Of a stretch of DNA of 64,000 bases, positions 36,301-45,757 are shown piece after piece (within the stretch, counting starts at the first letter, position 1; every line of letters begins with the position of its first letter). The translations under genes were made by a program, and so were the position numbers. Source of the DNA: Pyrenula massariospora (taxonomy: Eukaryota; Ascomycota; Eurotiomycetes; Pyrenulales; Pyrenulaceae); the NCBI GenBank assembly GCA_021030905.1, contig JAGFMI010000014.1, positions 62,001-126,000 on the forward strand, in the 5' to 3' direction. Below the pieces are notes generated by a model, which was given only the letters and a program-made list of their open reading frames with translations, was not told the origin of the DNA and did no database searches.

Positions 36301-38519
36301 CATGCTAGCTTTAACTTGTCGCTCTTCACAGCTTCTGGTATCCTGTAGACGAACTGTAAGATGTAGGTCCCTGGGTTCTTGAATGACAAAGCTAAAAGAC
36401 CCTCTTGCATAGGCGAACAAGGGTACATATCCTGGATACATTCCTTAGGAACCGAGCATTGCTGGCTAGCTTCGTAAGCGACATGGTCGACATCCCAATT
36501 GCTGTTTAAGAGGGTAAAAGGCTCAACAGTGGCAAGATCTTTCCCATCGGTAGCAAGCTTCTTCAAGTTCCGTGCCATGTCCCGTAGGGTAGAGTGCCTG
36601 AAGACCATCTCAAAGCTTAGGTCTAAGCCAGTAGCTCTTGCGGCAGCTATGAGCTTTATTGCCATGACCGAATCGCCTCCAATGGTAAAAAAATTGTCAT
36701 CAAGTTCTATCGATGATAACTCAATGCCGAAGGTTTGGGCCCAAAGCATCTGAAGAGAGCTCTCGTTGTCGGTCAGTTGCGTCGAAGGCCGTTGGGATGA
36801 AGTAGCTATAGTAGGGTTATTGAACGTGGCTAGACGCTTAATGGAAAGAGACGCGACAACCCTACGTAGACGTATACGATCAATCTTTCGGGAAATAGAG
36901 AAGGGAACATCACGCAAAGGAATCCAGATCGATGGGACCGCCCAGACCGGCAGCAGCAACCTCATTTTAGCTTCAAGCTTCGATATCAGATCAGAGAAAT
37001 ACTCTTGCTTTAGTACGGAGGTGCGTAAAGCTGCACCATCCTCCTTATCCCAATCCAAATAACCGGTCGACTCAATCATATCAAAGCATAGAAATGCCAC
37101 AAGTTGCTGGCTGGACAAGCCAGTAAACGTGATTGCATCGACAACAACATGCTTCAGAGTTAATCCCGATCCATTGATCAAACATTCACGCACTTTCTTT
37201 TCGACCTCTTCAAGTTCAAGGCGCTGGCCTCTGATTTTAACTTGGTTGTCGATTCTGCCTGCATAGCAGACTCTTCCGTTTTCGAGATATTTCGCCAAGT
37301 CGCCTGTCCTATAGAAACGGCGCGTTTCTTCATCGCTACTATGAGCTGGTATCCATGCTGGATTTATCACGAACTGTTGGTCAGTCCTGACCTGGTCATT
37401 CAGGTACCCTCGCCCAACAAGCGGGCCTTCAATTAGAAGCTCACCAAGCTCACCAATATCGGCGAGCTCATTGTAGTTGCCCTGCTTCACAATCCATGCT
37501 CGAGAACCAACCGGCAGTCCTAGCTCTCCAGGAGCAGGCCGATATGAGCTAGCCTCGCACAGGAAGGTCATTACACAGCATTCACTTGGGCCATAGGACA
37601 GAATTAGTCTGGTCTTAGGCGCCCATTCTTTGATTAAAGATGATGGGCTGCTCTCTCCCCCTAGGATCAGTGTCGTCAAGGTAGGAATATCCTTGATGAC
37701 GAGATTGCTTACTAAAGAAGGAGTAAACTTCGCATGGGTGACCTTCATTCCGCGCATAGCATCGACAATAGCGTTGTTGCGCTCCCATTCTGAAGGAATG
37801 CATAAGGTTCCCCCACGGGCAAGGGTTGGAAAGATATCTCCGACAGATACGTCGAAAGCGTAAGATGCGAATTGAAAGACACGAGCACCAGGCCCAAATC
37901 CTAGACGTTCTCCAGTATAAAGGGACGTCGTAGAGAGCTGCGAGTGCTCAACTACAACGCCTTTAGGAGTCCCAGTGCTTCCTGAGGTAAAGATGAGATA
38001 TGCAGCGTTGCTTGACTTGACGGACGGAAGCGACGTATCGCTTTGCAGATTAAACAATGTCGTGTCGTCAACAACTAGGGTTTTCTCAACAAGACCTTCG
38101 CTAATGCTGATACACGTCGCAGACGACAGAACCTGGAGAGCGGAAGTCTGTTTGACAATCGATCGAAGCCGAGCAACTGGCTGGGAGGGATCCAAGAGTA
38201 GGAAGACGCCTCCCGCCTTGAGTACCGCCAATACAGCGACTATGGCCCATTTCGACTTCTCAAAGCAACATGGGACAATGAGTTCCTGCCCAATTCCTTG
38301 AGCAGCGAGATGGTTTGCAAGTCGCGAGGAGAGTGTATCTAGCTCGGAATATGTAAGAGTCCCATCCCAGGAGCAGAGAGCTTCGGAATCCGGTCGTTGA
38401 GCAGCCTGCGCCTGGATAAGTTGATGTACTGGCTCGTGTACACCCTGAGGGAGAACTGGATACCATTTCAGGATCCTTTGATATGTCTTAGAGTTTCCAA
38501 TTTGCCCCTCTTCGGCCAT
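33381..38519 (-). CDS. Nonribosomal peptide synthetase, A-T-C-T-C architecture
   Basis: Makes a peptide by thiotemplate assembly. No intron is needed; the first ATG (38519) gives 1,712 residues. The frame is open upstream from a GTG at 38558, so an extra 5' exon is possible. A domain about 25-580: LTYSELDTLSSRLA, LIFTSGSTGTPKGVVVEH, FDVSVGDIF, SYGPSECCVM, YRTGDLAKY, QVKIRGQRLELEEVE, and SRKIDR with the catalytic-type Lys. T1 about 600-670: NFFTIGGDSVMAIK. C1 about 690-1110: MYPCSPMQEGLL, NVHHALADGW (intact HHxxxDG). T2 about 1165-1235: DFFQLGGGSVLAMR, Ser kept. C2 about 1255-1690: YPLTAMQSHYITGY, but VQHLIYDAF in place of HHxxxDG. No second A domain, no epimerase, no TE or reductase. A GTAAGT at about 33416 could allow a short 3' intron changing the last residues. 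Neighbours are an ABC exporter and a permease. Confidence 0.92.
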   Translation of the reverse strand: MAEEGQIGNSKTYQRILKWYPVLPQGVHEPVHQLIQAQAAQRPDSEALCSWDGTLTYSELDTLSSRLANHLAAQGIGQELIVPCCFEKSKWAIVAVLAVLKAGGVFLLLDPSQPVARLRSIVKQTSALQVLSSATCISISEGLVEKTLVVDDTTLFNLQSDTSLPSVKSSNAAYLIFTSGSTGTPKGVVVEHSQLSTTSLYTGERLGFGPGARVFQFASYAFDVSVGDIFPTLARGGTLCIPSEWERNNAIVDAMRGMKVTHAKFTPSLVSNLVIKDIPTLTTLILGGESSPSSLIKEWAPKTRLILSYGPSECCVMTFLCEASSYRPAPGELGLPVGSRAWIVKQGNYNELADIGELGELLIEGPLVGRGYLNDQVRTDQQFVINPAWIPAHSSDEETRRFYRTGDLAKYLENGRVCYAGRIDNQVKIRGQRLELEEVEKKVRECLINGSGLTLKHVVVDAITFTGLSSQQLVAFLCFDMIESTGYLDWDKEDGAALRTSVLKQEYFSDLISKLEAKMRLLLPVWAVPSIWIPLRDVPFSISRKIDRIRLRRVVASLSIKRLATFNNPTIATSSQRPSTQLTDNESSLQMLWAQTFGIELSSIELDDNFFTIGGDSVMAIKLIAAARATGLDLSFEMVFRHSTLRDMARNLKKLATDGKDLATVEPFTLLNSNWDVDHVAYEASQQCSVPKECIQDMYPCSPMQEGLLALSFKNPGTYILQFVYRIPEAVKSDKLKLAWEAVSNHTQVLRTRFFDFGSELLQVVIEEPLRWEVVHEDLAAFLTTTKERVLNLGEPMSRLIVVHQPDTQRHLVWNVHHALADGWAESEITAAVENEYFGQSLSASRVPDFNSFIGHIRQQDIEAARSFWKQQLAGATSTVFPPFPYPGYVPKVQRSSHINRHFYSHQESELEYKVKEFKKGSVTLATMIQAAWILLLGNYSDSSDVVTAMTFNGRAAQLEGIERIRGPTVTTLPFRARFTHDQKVSDFLQSIQNQYLDILPHQQFGLQNIRSVSEDAVAACRFRSLLVIQSANRSQSSRLLLGRSYAFPVMDFAIVMECELADGNVEFRATFDHQILSEAKIRKLFQQMEHILHEISESDPTTTISDLLRQSETNTLQVFQPNHIDVAPKITEACRRELKLPSTQMEKRIYDLWKTLLNISDFGIEDDFFQLGGGSVLAMRLVSMARRQSLIMTVSEIFQNPVLKDLALAVHEKVSAADIGPFSLLKDHNLEDIRRQAMVQCSIGVEEVEDIYPLTAMQSHYITGYPEAKKDINGRWDWESQTVYSLPRSMDLQRFMAAWDHLIRSHVALRTRVINTKFGIFQVVIREPDHFRWKEASNLEQYLQEDSVNHMGFGDRLIRLAIIEPVAPDCLRSFVMTVQHLIYDAFARSMLFKELETLYHSETSLPSPDSPSPPKMNTFIKYVSQSDKTAALSFWTTYLAGATTKPLLILPSIKGLPTMLPFTIKEKTITMPLPRPTITARLPCTLPTLLEVATALALAQHLRHPQPPGDIVLYSDRSGRNHPVDGIQDLVGPTTLFLPVRIPIHPPQKPVRELLRAAQRVAREMMPHEHLGWLELREMDDSAFGDEPGLMTRLRRDAVNMNINPQPNERMGEGLGMEFRGSSMGCDDPFGVNVDLFEAEGWMRWVGYFDERFIDGEAVEGLLKGIQGVLENILERHEEMTVGEVLGSVRAVDVQEIDTTVSEQDARKDDQ

Positions 38520-40087
38520 TGGATTGTTGCAGATAGAATTTTCTTTAATGTCGGCCACGAAACCAACCTGTGCCGAAGAATCTATATCCTTTCATAACCT
38601 CTTCAGGCTCGGCTGAGCAAGTCAGGCAGCAAAACATGCGATGTTCGCGGTTTGCAGCTCCTTGCCCTCGCTAGAGATGACGGGCCTCATCTTGCGGTGG
38701 GAAGGCTCCACAGTAGCCAGGGTTCCCTCTGTCAAAGAGAAGTTGACGGAAATGATGGTTGTCAAACATCTGTCACTGTGTTTATCAGAGACTGTCACGC
38801 GGTTGGGACAATGATCGAGTGTCAAAGAACGCTAGGTATTCCTCCTGGTTCTGCTCATCGAGGGTGAGCTTCCATTGGAGGAAGATGCCTGCCTGGGACT
38901 CTGCTTCATCGCGGCATCGGATCCAATAGGATGGAAATGATCTCTCCATTTTGAGGTCACGGACAGCTCGTATGAGGCTTAGGTGGGTGTTTGTTGACCG
39001 TGATTTTTACCTAAAACTCTCGCGATCCAACCGCCCCCGGAGGCTTGCAAGGAACCAATCTCGCCGCTCCTCTAACGGCGCCTAAGCCTGTTGTCGTTTA
39101 GGGACCAGCTCACGAACAGATCCTCCCGTATGATGCTCTATCAATTGATGCAACTCTGTGGAGAAGGTGCAAAATGCTGACACCTACACTTACCTATCTA
39201 GATGCCTCAGCGGCCACGTATGATTGTTTTTGTATCCCGACGAAGCTGAACATCTGGATAGTATGTCTGTTCAGAGGACGAACTTGCTGAAGACGACCTG
39301 CAGAAAGCATGGCACGGCAAGTTCCATGTTCGCCTCAGTTTCTGGCCTAACCCCATAACAATAAAAGCTCACAAATACAACGCCGATCAGCTGTACACTT
39401 CTCTGGCGGATGTTGGCGGACGGCGTGGATATCGAAACCGGTTTAACCAAGGGGCTAAATTCACTGCTTGTTCCGAAAAGCTCAATTCGACTGTTCATCC
39501 GAAGGAGTCTGACAGACGTGATGCCAAGGACATGCATATGGCTTACTGATCCAATCCCGAATTGCGGCTCTTGAGACTCTCATACCTTGGAAGGCGGCTA
39601 GATATTTGGTGACGGCACACATCTGACAAAACCCCAGGGAAGCGCGGATTTATTCCCTACCATTGACGAAGGATCGAGCAACAGAGCACTGGGTAACTTG
39701 GCGCCTTGACTCAAGCCTTATTCCCTCCGGGAAGACGGAAGATAGATGCTGGTCATTTGTTGGTCACCGAAGGTTGAAGACGAAGCTCGAAGTACTTCAT
39801 TAGGCATTGAATGATATGCTTGAAGTAAACAACAGAGTGGCCCCATTGCGTGGGAACATCTCAATATGAATCAACTCATTTGCGCCTTTATAGACGTGTT
39901 GCTTGAGCTTCCCACAGAAGTCTCGTTGCTGTGCATAGACAGCCAATGCTATGGCACTACCCAAGGAACGGTGATTAGAATCTATCGAGCCTTTGCATGA
40001 CCGATGAGAGGCCCCCTCACCGCAATTCGCTATGGATTGTGGACCTTTTGCGCCGAAGTGTTGCTGTGGCCACCGAAGTCCGATCTC
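38520..40087. other. Intergenic between NRPS and ABC transporter
   Basis: 1.57 kb with the NRPS promoter on its left and the ABC transporter 3' flank on its right. A minus-strand frame at 38785-38949 opens with ATG and reads like protein (FLQWKLTLDEQNQEEYLAFF). It is followed downstream by another protein-like frame near 38680-38765, but I could not find a clean splice between them. The two could be a small gene, an NRPS leader exon set, or a decayed fragment. The rest (39.0-40.0 kb) shows nothing. Confidence 0.35.
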
Positions 40088-43000
40088 TTACACTTCTGAT
40101 CCATCGATTGTATCCCCACCGTCCATCGTTCTTCCCTTGCCCGCTATCCACAGTTCTCTAAACCGACTTCCAACTTTGTTCACTAAAGCCTTAGGCGTGC
40201 CTTTCTCAACAATGCTTCCTGCGTCCATCACGACAACCGTGTTGAAATCCATCACCATCTCTAGCCGATGACTTACCATGATGATTGTGTAGCTCCGAAA
40301 TTCCGCTAGGATGATTTGCCGCATTGTCCGCTCCGTAGCATCGTCTACACTTGAACTCACCTCGTCGAGGAGTAGTATTCCACCATCTGCCGCATGGCTT
40401 TTACTCGGAACCTTCTCAGCAGCAGCACTAGATTCAGCAGTAGCCGGTTTTCTACCGTCAGCTTCGTGAAACACCCAAAGTTGTTCGCGAATTCGTCTTC
40501 TTAAAATCGCCCTCGCAAGACTAAAGAGCTGTTTTTGCCCCTGCGATAACGAATCGGGCTCCAGTCCCCGTTGAAGACTTCCAGGGTGGTTATTAGTCAA
40601 GGCACCAAGGCCCACGCTTCTTAGGACGTCATGGCAATCACGCTCTAAGGACATCCCAAATGGGTCCAAGTTAGAGAGAATCGAGGATCCTGCGGGGAGA
40701 AACACTGGGTTCTGGGGAATAGCAATGATGCGTTGTCGGAGGACCCTACGATTGACGCAGTGAAGCGGTATAGAGTCGATGCTAATATTACGCGAGCAGG
40801 ACGGAAGTGGCTCGAGAAGGCGAAGGAGCAAGAGGAGGGTGGAGGACTTGCCGCTTCATAATTGTGTTAGCCATCCTAGTGAGGGAGAATCAATGATTTC
40901 TAGTTTACCTCCCACTTCGTCCACAGATTGCAACCTTCTCGCCAGGTTTGACAGACAGTGTCAAATTTTTGACGGCCACGTTTCCCGACTTTGGCCAGCT
41001 GCCACGTTCAATGTTTGTGAGATTCCCGGATACCTCGGTTTTACTGCATCCACCATCAGTTCCTGGTGATATCAGATTGAGGTACATTAAATCATCATAC
41101 CAATATGAAGCCGACACATCGACGATCTGAATCTCACCAGCAGCAGGCCACTTTCTTGGCGGAATCACCTCCTCATCCTCAGTGTTCTCTGACTTGACCT
41201 TCTCGCTGAAATTCTTCAGTCGACTCACAGCTCCGATAGATGTCTCGAGCTGAGTCCACCACCGAATAATGTAACTAAGGACGTCTCCGAAGGTCATAAG
41301 CGTCACTAAGCTGGCGCCGGTCAAGGTTGTACTTGATCGTAGCTGAGTGGCCATTGTAACGACAGCGACCGCTAAGATTGCGACGACAACCTGCAGCGCA
41401 AAGCCTAGCCAGCGTTGCACCATGGAGAGGAGGTAGAAAGGTCGCTGAGATGTATCAAGAAGGTCATTGTTAGTCTCGATTCCCGGCTGAACCCAACCAA
41501 ATGCGCGAAAAGTCGCAAGACCTCGAATTGTATCAAGGAAGTGGGAACTAGGAATCAGGTCAGCCAACCTAACTTCCTAGGTCGGTATAGAAGGGGTAAC
41601 TTACTAAAGTGGACTCTTTGCCTCAAGGTCCAGAAGTCTCAACTGACGCGATGTACGAAGATAGAATTTTTGTATGCAATAGAGAATAACGAAAATTGGA
41701 AGATATGTAATCGCAAGATAGGGGGACGATGTCGCAATTACAGCAGCCATTCCGAGAGCATTACATATATCCAGCGCCAGGTTGGTCAACGCAACAGGCA
41801 GCTCGTTGTCAATGAGGGTCATGTCTTGCGAAAAAAGATTAGTGATCACCCCAGCGTCCGTACTCGAGAAGAATGACAGTGGTGCATTGATCACTGTTCG
41901 CAAAGCTGCCCTGTGCAGCCTCCCACCGGATATCTGGATCATAGTTCTGTAGCAGATGAGAAAGCAGAGAAGCATGGAAGCAAGATATGCAATTTGGAAC
42001 AGGGCGTAGAGACCAATGTAGAAGGAATTTGAGTGGGAGGGACTTGTAGAGGTAACATCTTCAGACCAATATTTCAGCCAGACGTTGCCCCAATTATAAA
42101 AGAAGCCCCATCCGAGGCCGAAGACCACAAAAGCTATCACAGATCTCTTCCCAAGGCTAGCCAGATAATGCCGGTAAACTGTCGAGTCTCCGGTCATTCT
42201 GTCTTTCTCATCGATATAGCTAGATGCAACGATCTCTGCAGCCGCTACTTTGGTAGAATCCGACAGCGCAATTGCTTCGGTCTCTACAGGTGCTGTGCCA
42301 CTTTCTACCCTTTGGCTTCCTTCCTTAATGTTTAGACTGTGAATATATTTCTGATTGGCAACAAGTTCAGAGAAGTTGCCCTGCTCGACGAGACTTCCGT
42401 CCGCCCCCAGCGCAACGATATGATCAGCTGCGGGCAAATGATGGACATTGTGAGTGCAGAGTATTACCGTTGCGTTCCGACGCCGTAAAAGACCGTCATC
42501 ACTGAAAACCTTACGGAATACCTGCTCTTCGGTTTCAGCATCCAATCCGCTGAGCACATCGTCAAATAGGAGAAAGCTGGACTCGTGATAAAGAGCCCGG
42601 GCTATTGATACTCTTTGTCTCTGGCCGCCGCTCAACGAGATGCCATTGCTTCCAACTTTGCTCTCATCTCCTCTTGGTAAAGATAATAAATCTCGCTCAA
42701 GCATTGTAGCTTGGATGACCTCCTGGTAACGCTGGGCATTGAATACCGAGAAGCCTATGATGTTCTCCCGGATCGACATGTTTGACAAATATGGCGCTTG
42801 ATCACAGTATGCTACTCCGTGCAGACCAAAACCGGAGTGAACCGCAACGTGACCCTGCAGGACGGGAACTTCGCCTAAGAGAGCATTACACAAGGTTGAC
42901 TTGCCTGATGCAACAGGTCCAACCACGATAGTGAGCTGTGATTTAGGAATATCGAGATTGATCCGTGCGAGGGTGAAGTTGCTCCTTTCCCATGCGAATT

Positions 43001-44865
43001 GCCCATCAGAGATGCTGATTGATGGTGACTTTTCCGTGTTCTCAACGTCAAGCTCTAAATTTTCTTTGGTCAATTCTGTCCTTAATCCATCTTGCCTTTC
43101 CGACCTATAATCAATTCGAGAATCTTGCTCTAGGAAGGCTTGGATTCTGTCAAGACAAGCAAAGGCGGCTAGAAGGTGGGGAGAATTTTGGAAAAGATAC
43201 GTCAGAGGATCAGTCAAGAGAACCAGGAAAGATATAGATGTGAAGATTGTGCGAACGTCCAGAGTCCGAGCGGTAACGGCAAAGGTCATAACAGGAGACA
43301 AAGCCAGAGGCGCGTAGGCAAAAGCAAGGACAGTAATGTGCACGGTTCGGAACGCAGACGACGATTTAAGCTCATCGACTCGCATGTCCTGGATCAGATC
43401 CTCAACTGGCGCTGTGAGGCCGGAGATCTTGAGGTTTTTCATCTGTGCAATCACGGTAGACGTAAGACCAACCCTTCTTTGGATTTTATCCATCCAAATC
43501 TTTTGCCTCCGGCCAGTGTACCTGTTTGCGGAAGCCATGCCGACGGTACAGCAAACGACCACGAGGAGAGGAGCCACAAAGGCTGACCCAAGCTGACGCT
43601 GAACTAGCCAACATGCGAGAGCGACCTCGATTATGTTAGCGTAAAACAATTCATGTAGATTGAGAAATCCATATCGTATCTTTTCCACGTCTGTGCTCAT
43701 TAAGGTCAGAGCGGCGGAGTCACTAGCAGCAGCCAGCTTCAACTCTGTTGTCTTTTGGTACACGGCCCCAGCAAGAGCCGCCCTCGCCATGCACAAGGTA
43801 CGCTCATGGAAGTACCAATACAAAGCTGTAGAAAAAGCGATGCCGGTGTAGATGAGAACAGTCGCACCGATCAAACCATAGCCCTTGTTCTTCGAATGAT
43901 TGTCGGCTGGCCGTTGAAGGAAATCCAATAGAGTGTTGATCAGGAAGGGTTGGCAGAATTTGAAACCAATCCAAGCGATTCTCGGACCAACAGGAAGCAA
44001 AAGATGAAAGCCAATTGCTTTTGCTAAAGCCTTGGCCAAGCCAAACTGCTTCCCTGTCGCAGGAAGTTTGTAGAGATTCTCAACAAGCTTCATTTGTAGA
44101 TCTTCGGTTGTCATACTCTGGTCCAAAGGATAGAGGTCGCTTAATGTTAGCACCTTCTTGTAGCCGACGATGAACATACGATTAAGCCATGAAAAGGCAC
44201 CAAGCCCGAAAATACCATTCGTCTCCTCGGGGCTGTGGCCTTTGATGTCCCATTGCAGCCACCTCAATTTCTGCCGTGACTCGAGAAAGAGAAGAACAGC
44301 CTTTACAACGACTCCAGCGGTATATAGTCGGGAGAACGTTACTTCGTCCGGTGTAGTAGAGGCCAGCCACAGCGTTCGAGATTGAGCAACGTCAAAGAGT
44401 ATCGTGAATAGTAGATAGAAATTGAGCAAGACGGATGGCCTTGGGGCCCGTAAATGCTCCAAAATCGAAAGAATTACAACGCATGATGCCGACAGAAAAG
44501 CGACAGTGCCACAAGCTATGAACAGATCGTTAGAGTCTCTTGACTTTGTGCCAAAAGCAAGAAGCGATAATTGTAGCGCAGCGTAAACATTGGCAATAGC
44601 CTATTTTTTTTAGCTGCTCAGAGATGTCCATGGTAAAGAAGGTCGATGGTCGCACCAGTTTCAAGCCCGAGAAAAATGACTGCTTCACGATCCTGGGTCG
44701 CCAGGACAGAATGATAACCCTCGCGAGAGCAATTGGAATAAATACCGACGCAGGAATGATGGAAAGGACGATTCTCTCAAATTTGATCGTGAAATCGAAA
44801 TTGTCTCGGCATCCCTTGATGACTGGTCCGAAAGAGCGGTCGTCTTGACACCCAGCGAAATACAT
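40088..44865 (-). CDS. ABCC (MRP-type) full-size ABC transporter
   Basis: ATP-driven exporter of organic anions, conjugates or natural products in the plasma or vacuolar membrane. Exons 44865-44656, 44600-41605, 41547-40909 and 40853-40088 give 1,536 residues. The ATG at 44865 (MYFAGCQDDRSFGPVIKGCR) is the first true ATG in a frame that starts upstream with GTG. Layout: short TMD0; TMD1; NBD1 with Walker A GPVASGKST, signature LSGGQRQRVSIARAL, Walker B FLLFDDVLSGLD; TMD2 (FFSSTDAGVITNLFSQDMTL); NBD2 with Walker A GRSGSGKSS created across the third intron, signature LSQGQKQLFSLARAI, Walker B GILLLDEVSSSVDD. NBD1 has DD instead of DE at the catalytic Glu, as is usual for this family; NBD2 keeps DE. 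All motifs are present, so it is probably functional. Same strand as the NRPS and the likely exporter of its product (inference). Confidence 0.92.
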
Positions 44866-45757
44866 GGCGGCATCGCAAGTGAGCACCCAGTGAGTAAGAG
44901 AGACGATCACACGCTACAAATGAACAACGAAATCCGTGTAGCAGGACGCTTACCATTACAGAGGAAAGAGAAGCCTGTACGAAGCTTTCCTGAGCCAGAT
45001 GAGGAGCAGAGCATGGCTAAACGACCAGTCTCCGCTCATTTTTCAGGGGTGTCGACGTCGCTAGGATATTCAAGGCATGTCAGGAAGATTTTGAAGAGTC
45101 AAGACCGGAGGAAATGACCAAAAAATCCAACAGTGGGTCGAGTCATTCGGCCCCAGACGGAAAAGGATCCATGAGCGGCGGAATATTACGCGACGCGAGC
45201 AGAGCATCGCTGAGGCAGGGGAAAGGCGACAGCTTATGTACATCATGATGTGAGGTCTGAGATGTGTCCGCTTAGTCAAGGCCCGAAAGAAGAGATTGAG
45301 GTACGATGTAAAGGGAGGACATTTCGCTGGGAGTCGTGTTGAGGCGGAGGTTGGAATAATTGAGTCCAACTAAGATTATTCTCACCCACGCGGCGTGTTG
45401 CTTGGCACGGTTGTGACACCTTCCACCTCGGCGGTTTGCTCTCATTATCATTTCAAGGCTGATATGGCTCGCGGAATCCTAAAGATTACTATTCACCACC
45501 TCTTGATCGCACATTTCCAGGCTTGAACGGACGGATGGGCGGTCTCCCACATCGTCGCAGATCTTGCAAGGTTTGATTAGTTCAGCCACACATGAGACAA
45601 GGCAGACTTCAATTCGGCGCCAAGATGGCGCCACGATTTCACTTCCCCGTCGAGGACCCTCAAGAGTCGCTCATGGATACCAGCCTGTTGCCGTTTGTTT
45701 GCGAATGTCTCCCAGAGGCCTATATCATCGCGCTTGAAATTCTTCCTACGCCTTTTT
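44866..45757. promoter_or_regulatory. Divergent promoter region, ABC transporter / membrane glycoprotein
   Basis: About 890 bp between two divergent ATGs, so it must hold both promoters and may co-regulate the pair (inference). Short open frames inside have no domains. No transcription-factor site can be named with confidence. Confidence 0.5.

Noticed and set aside
33381-38519. Siderophore synthetase as a firm call
   Set aside because: Terminal T-C units fit, but the A domain does not look like the siderophore group and no ornithine monooxygenase or acyltransferase gene is nearby.
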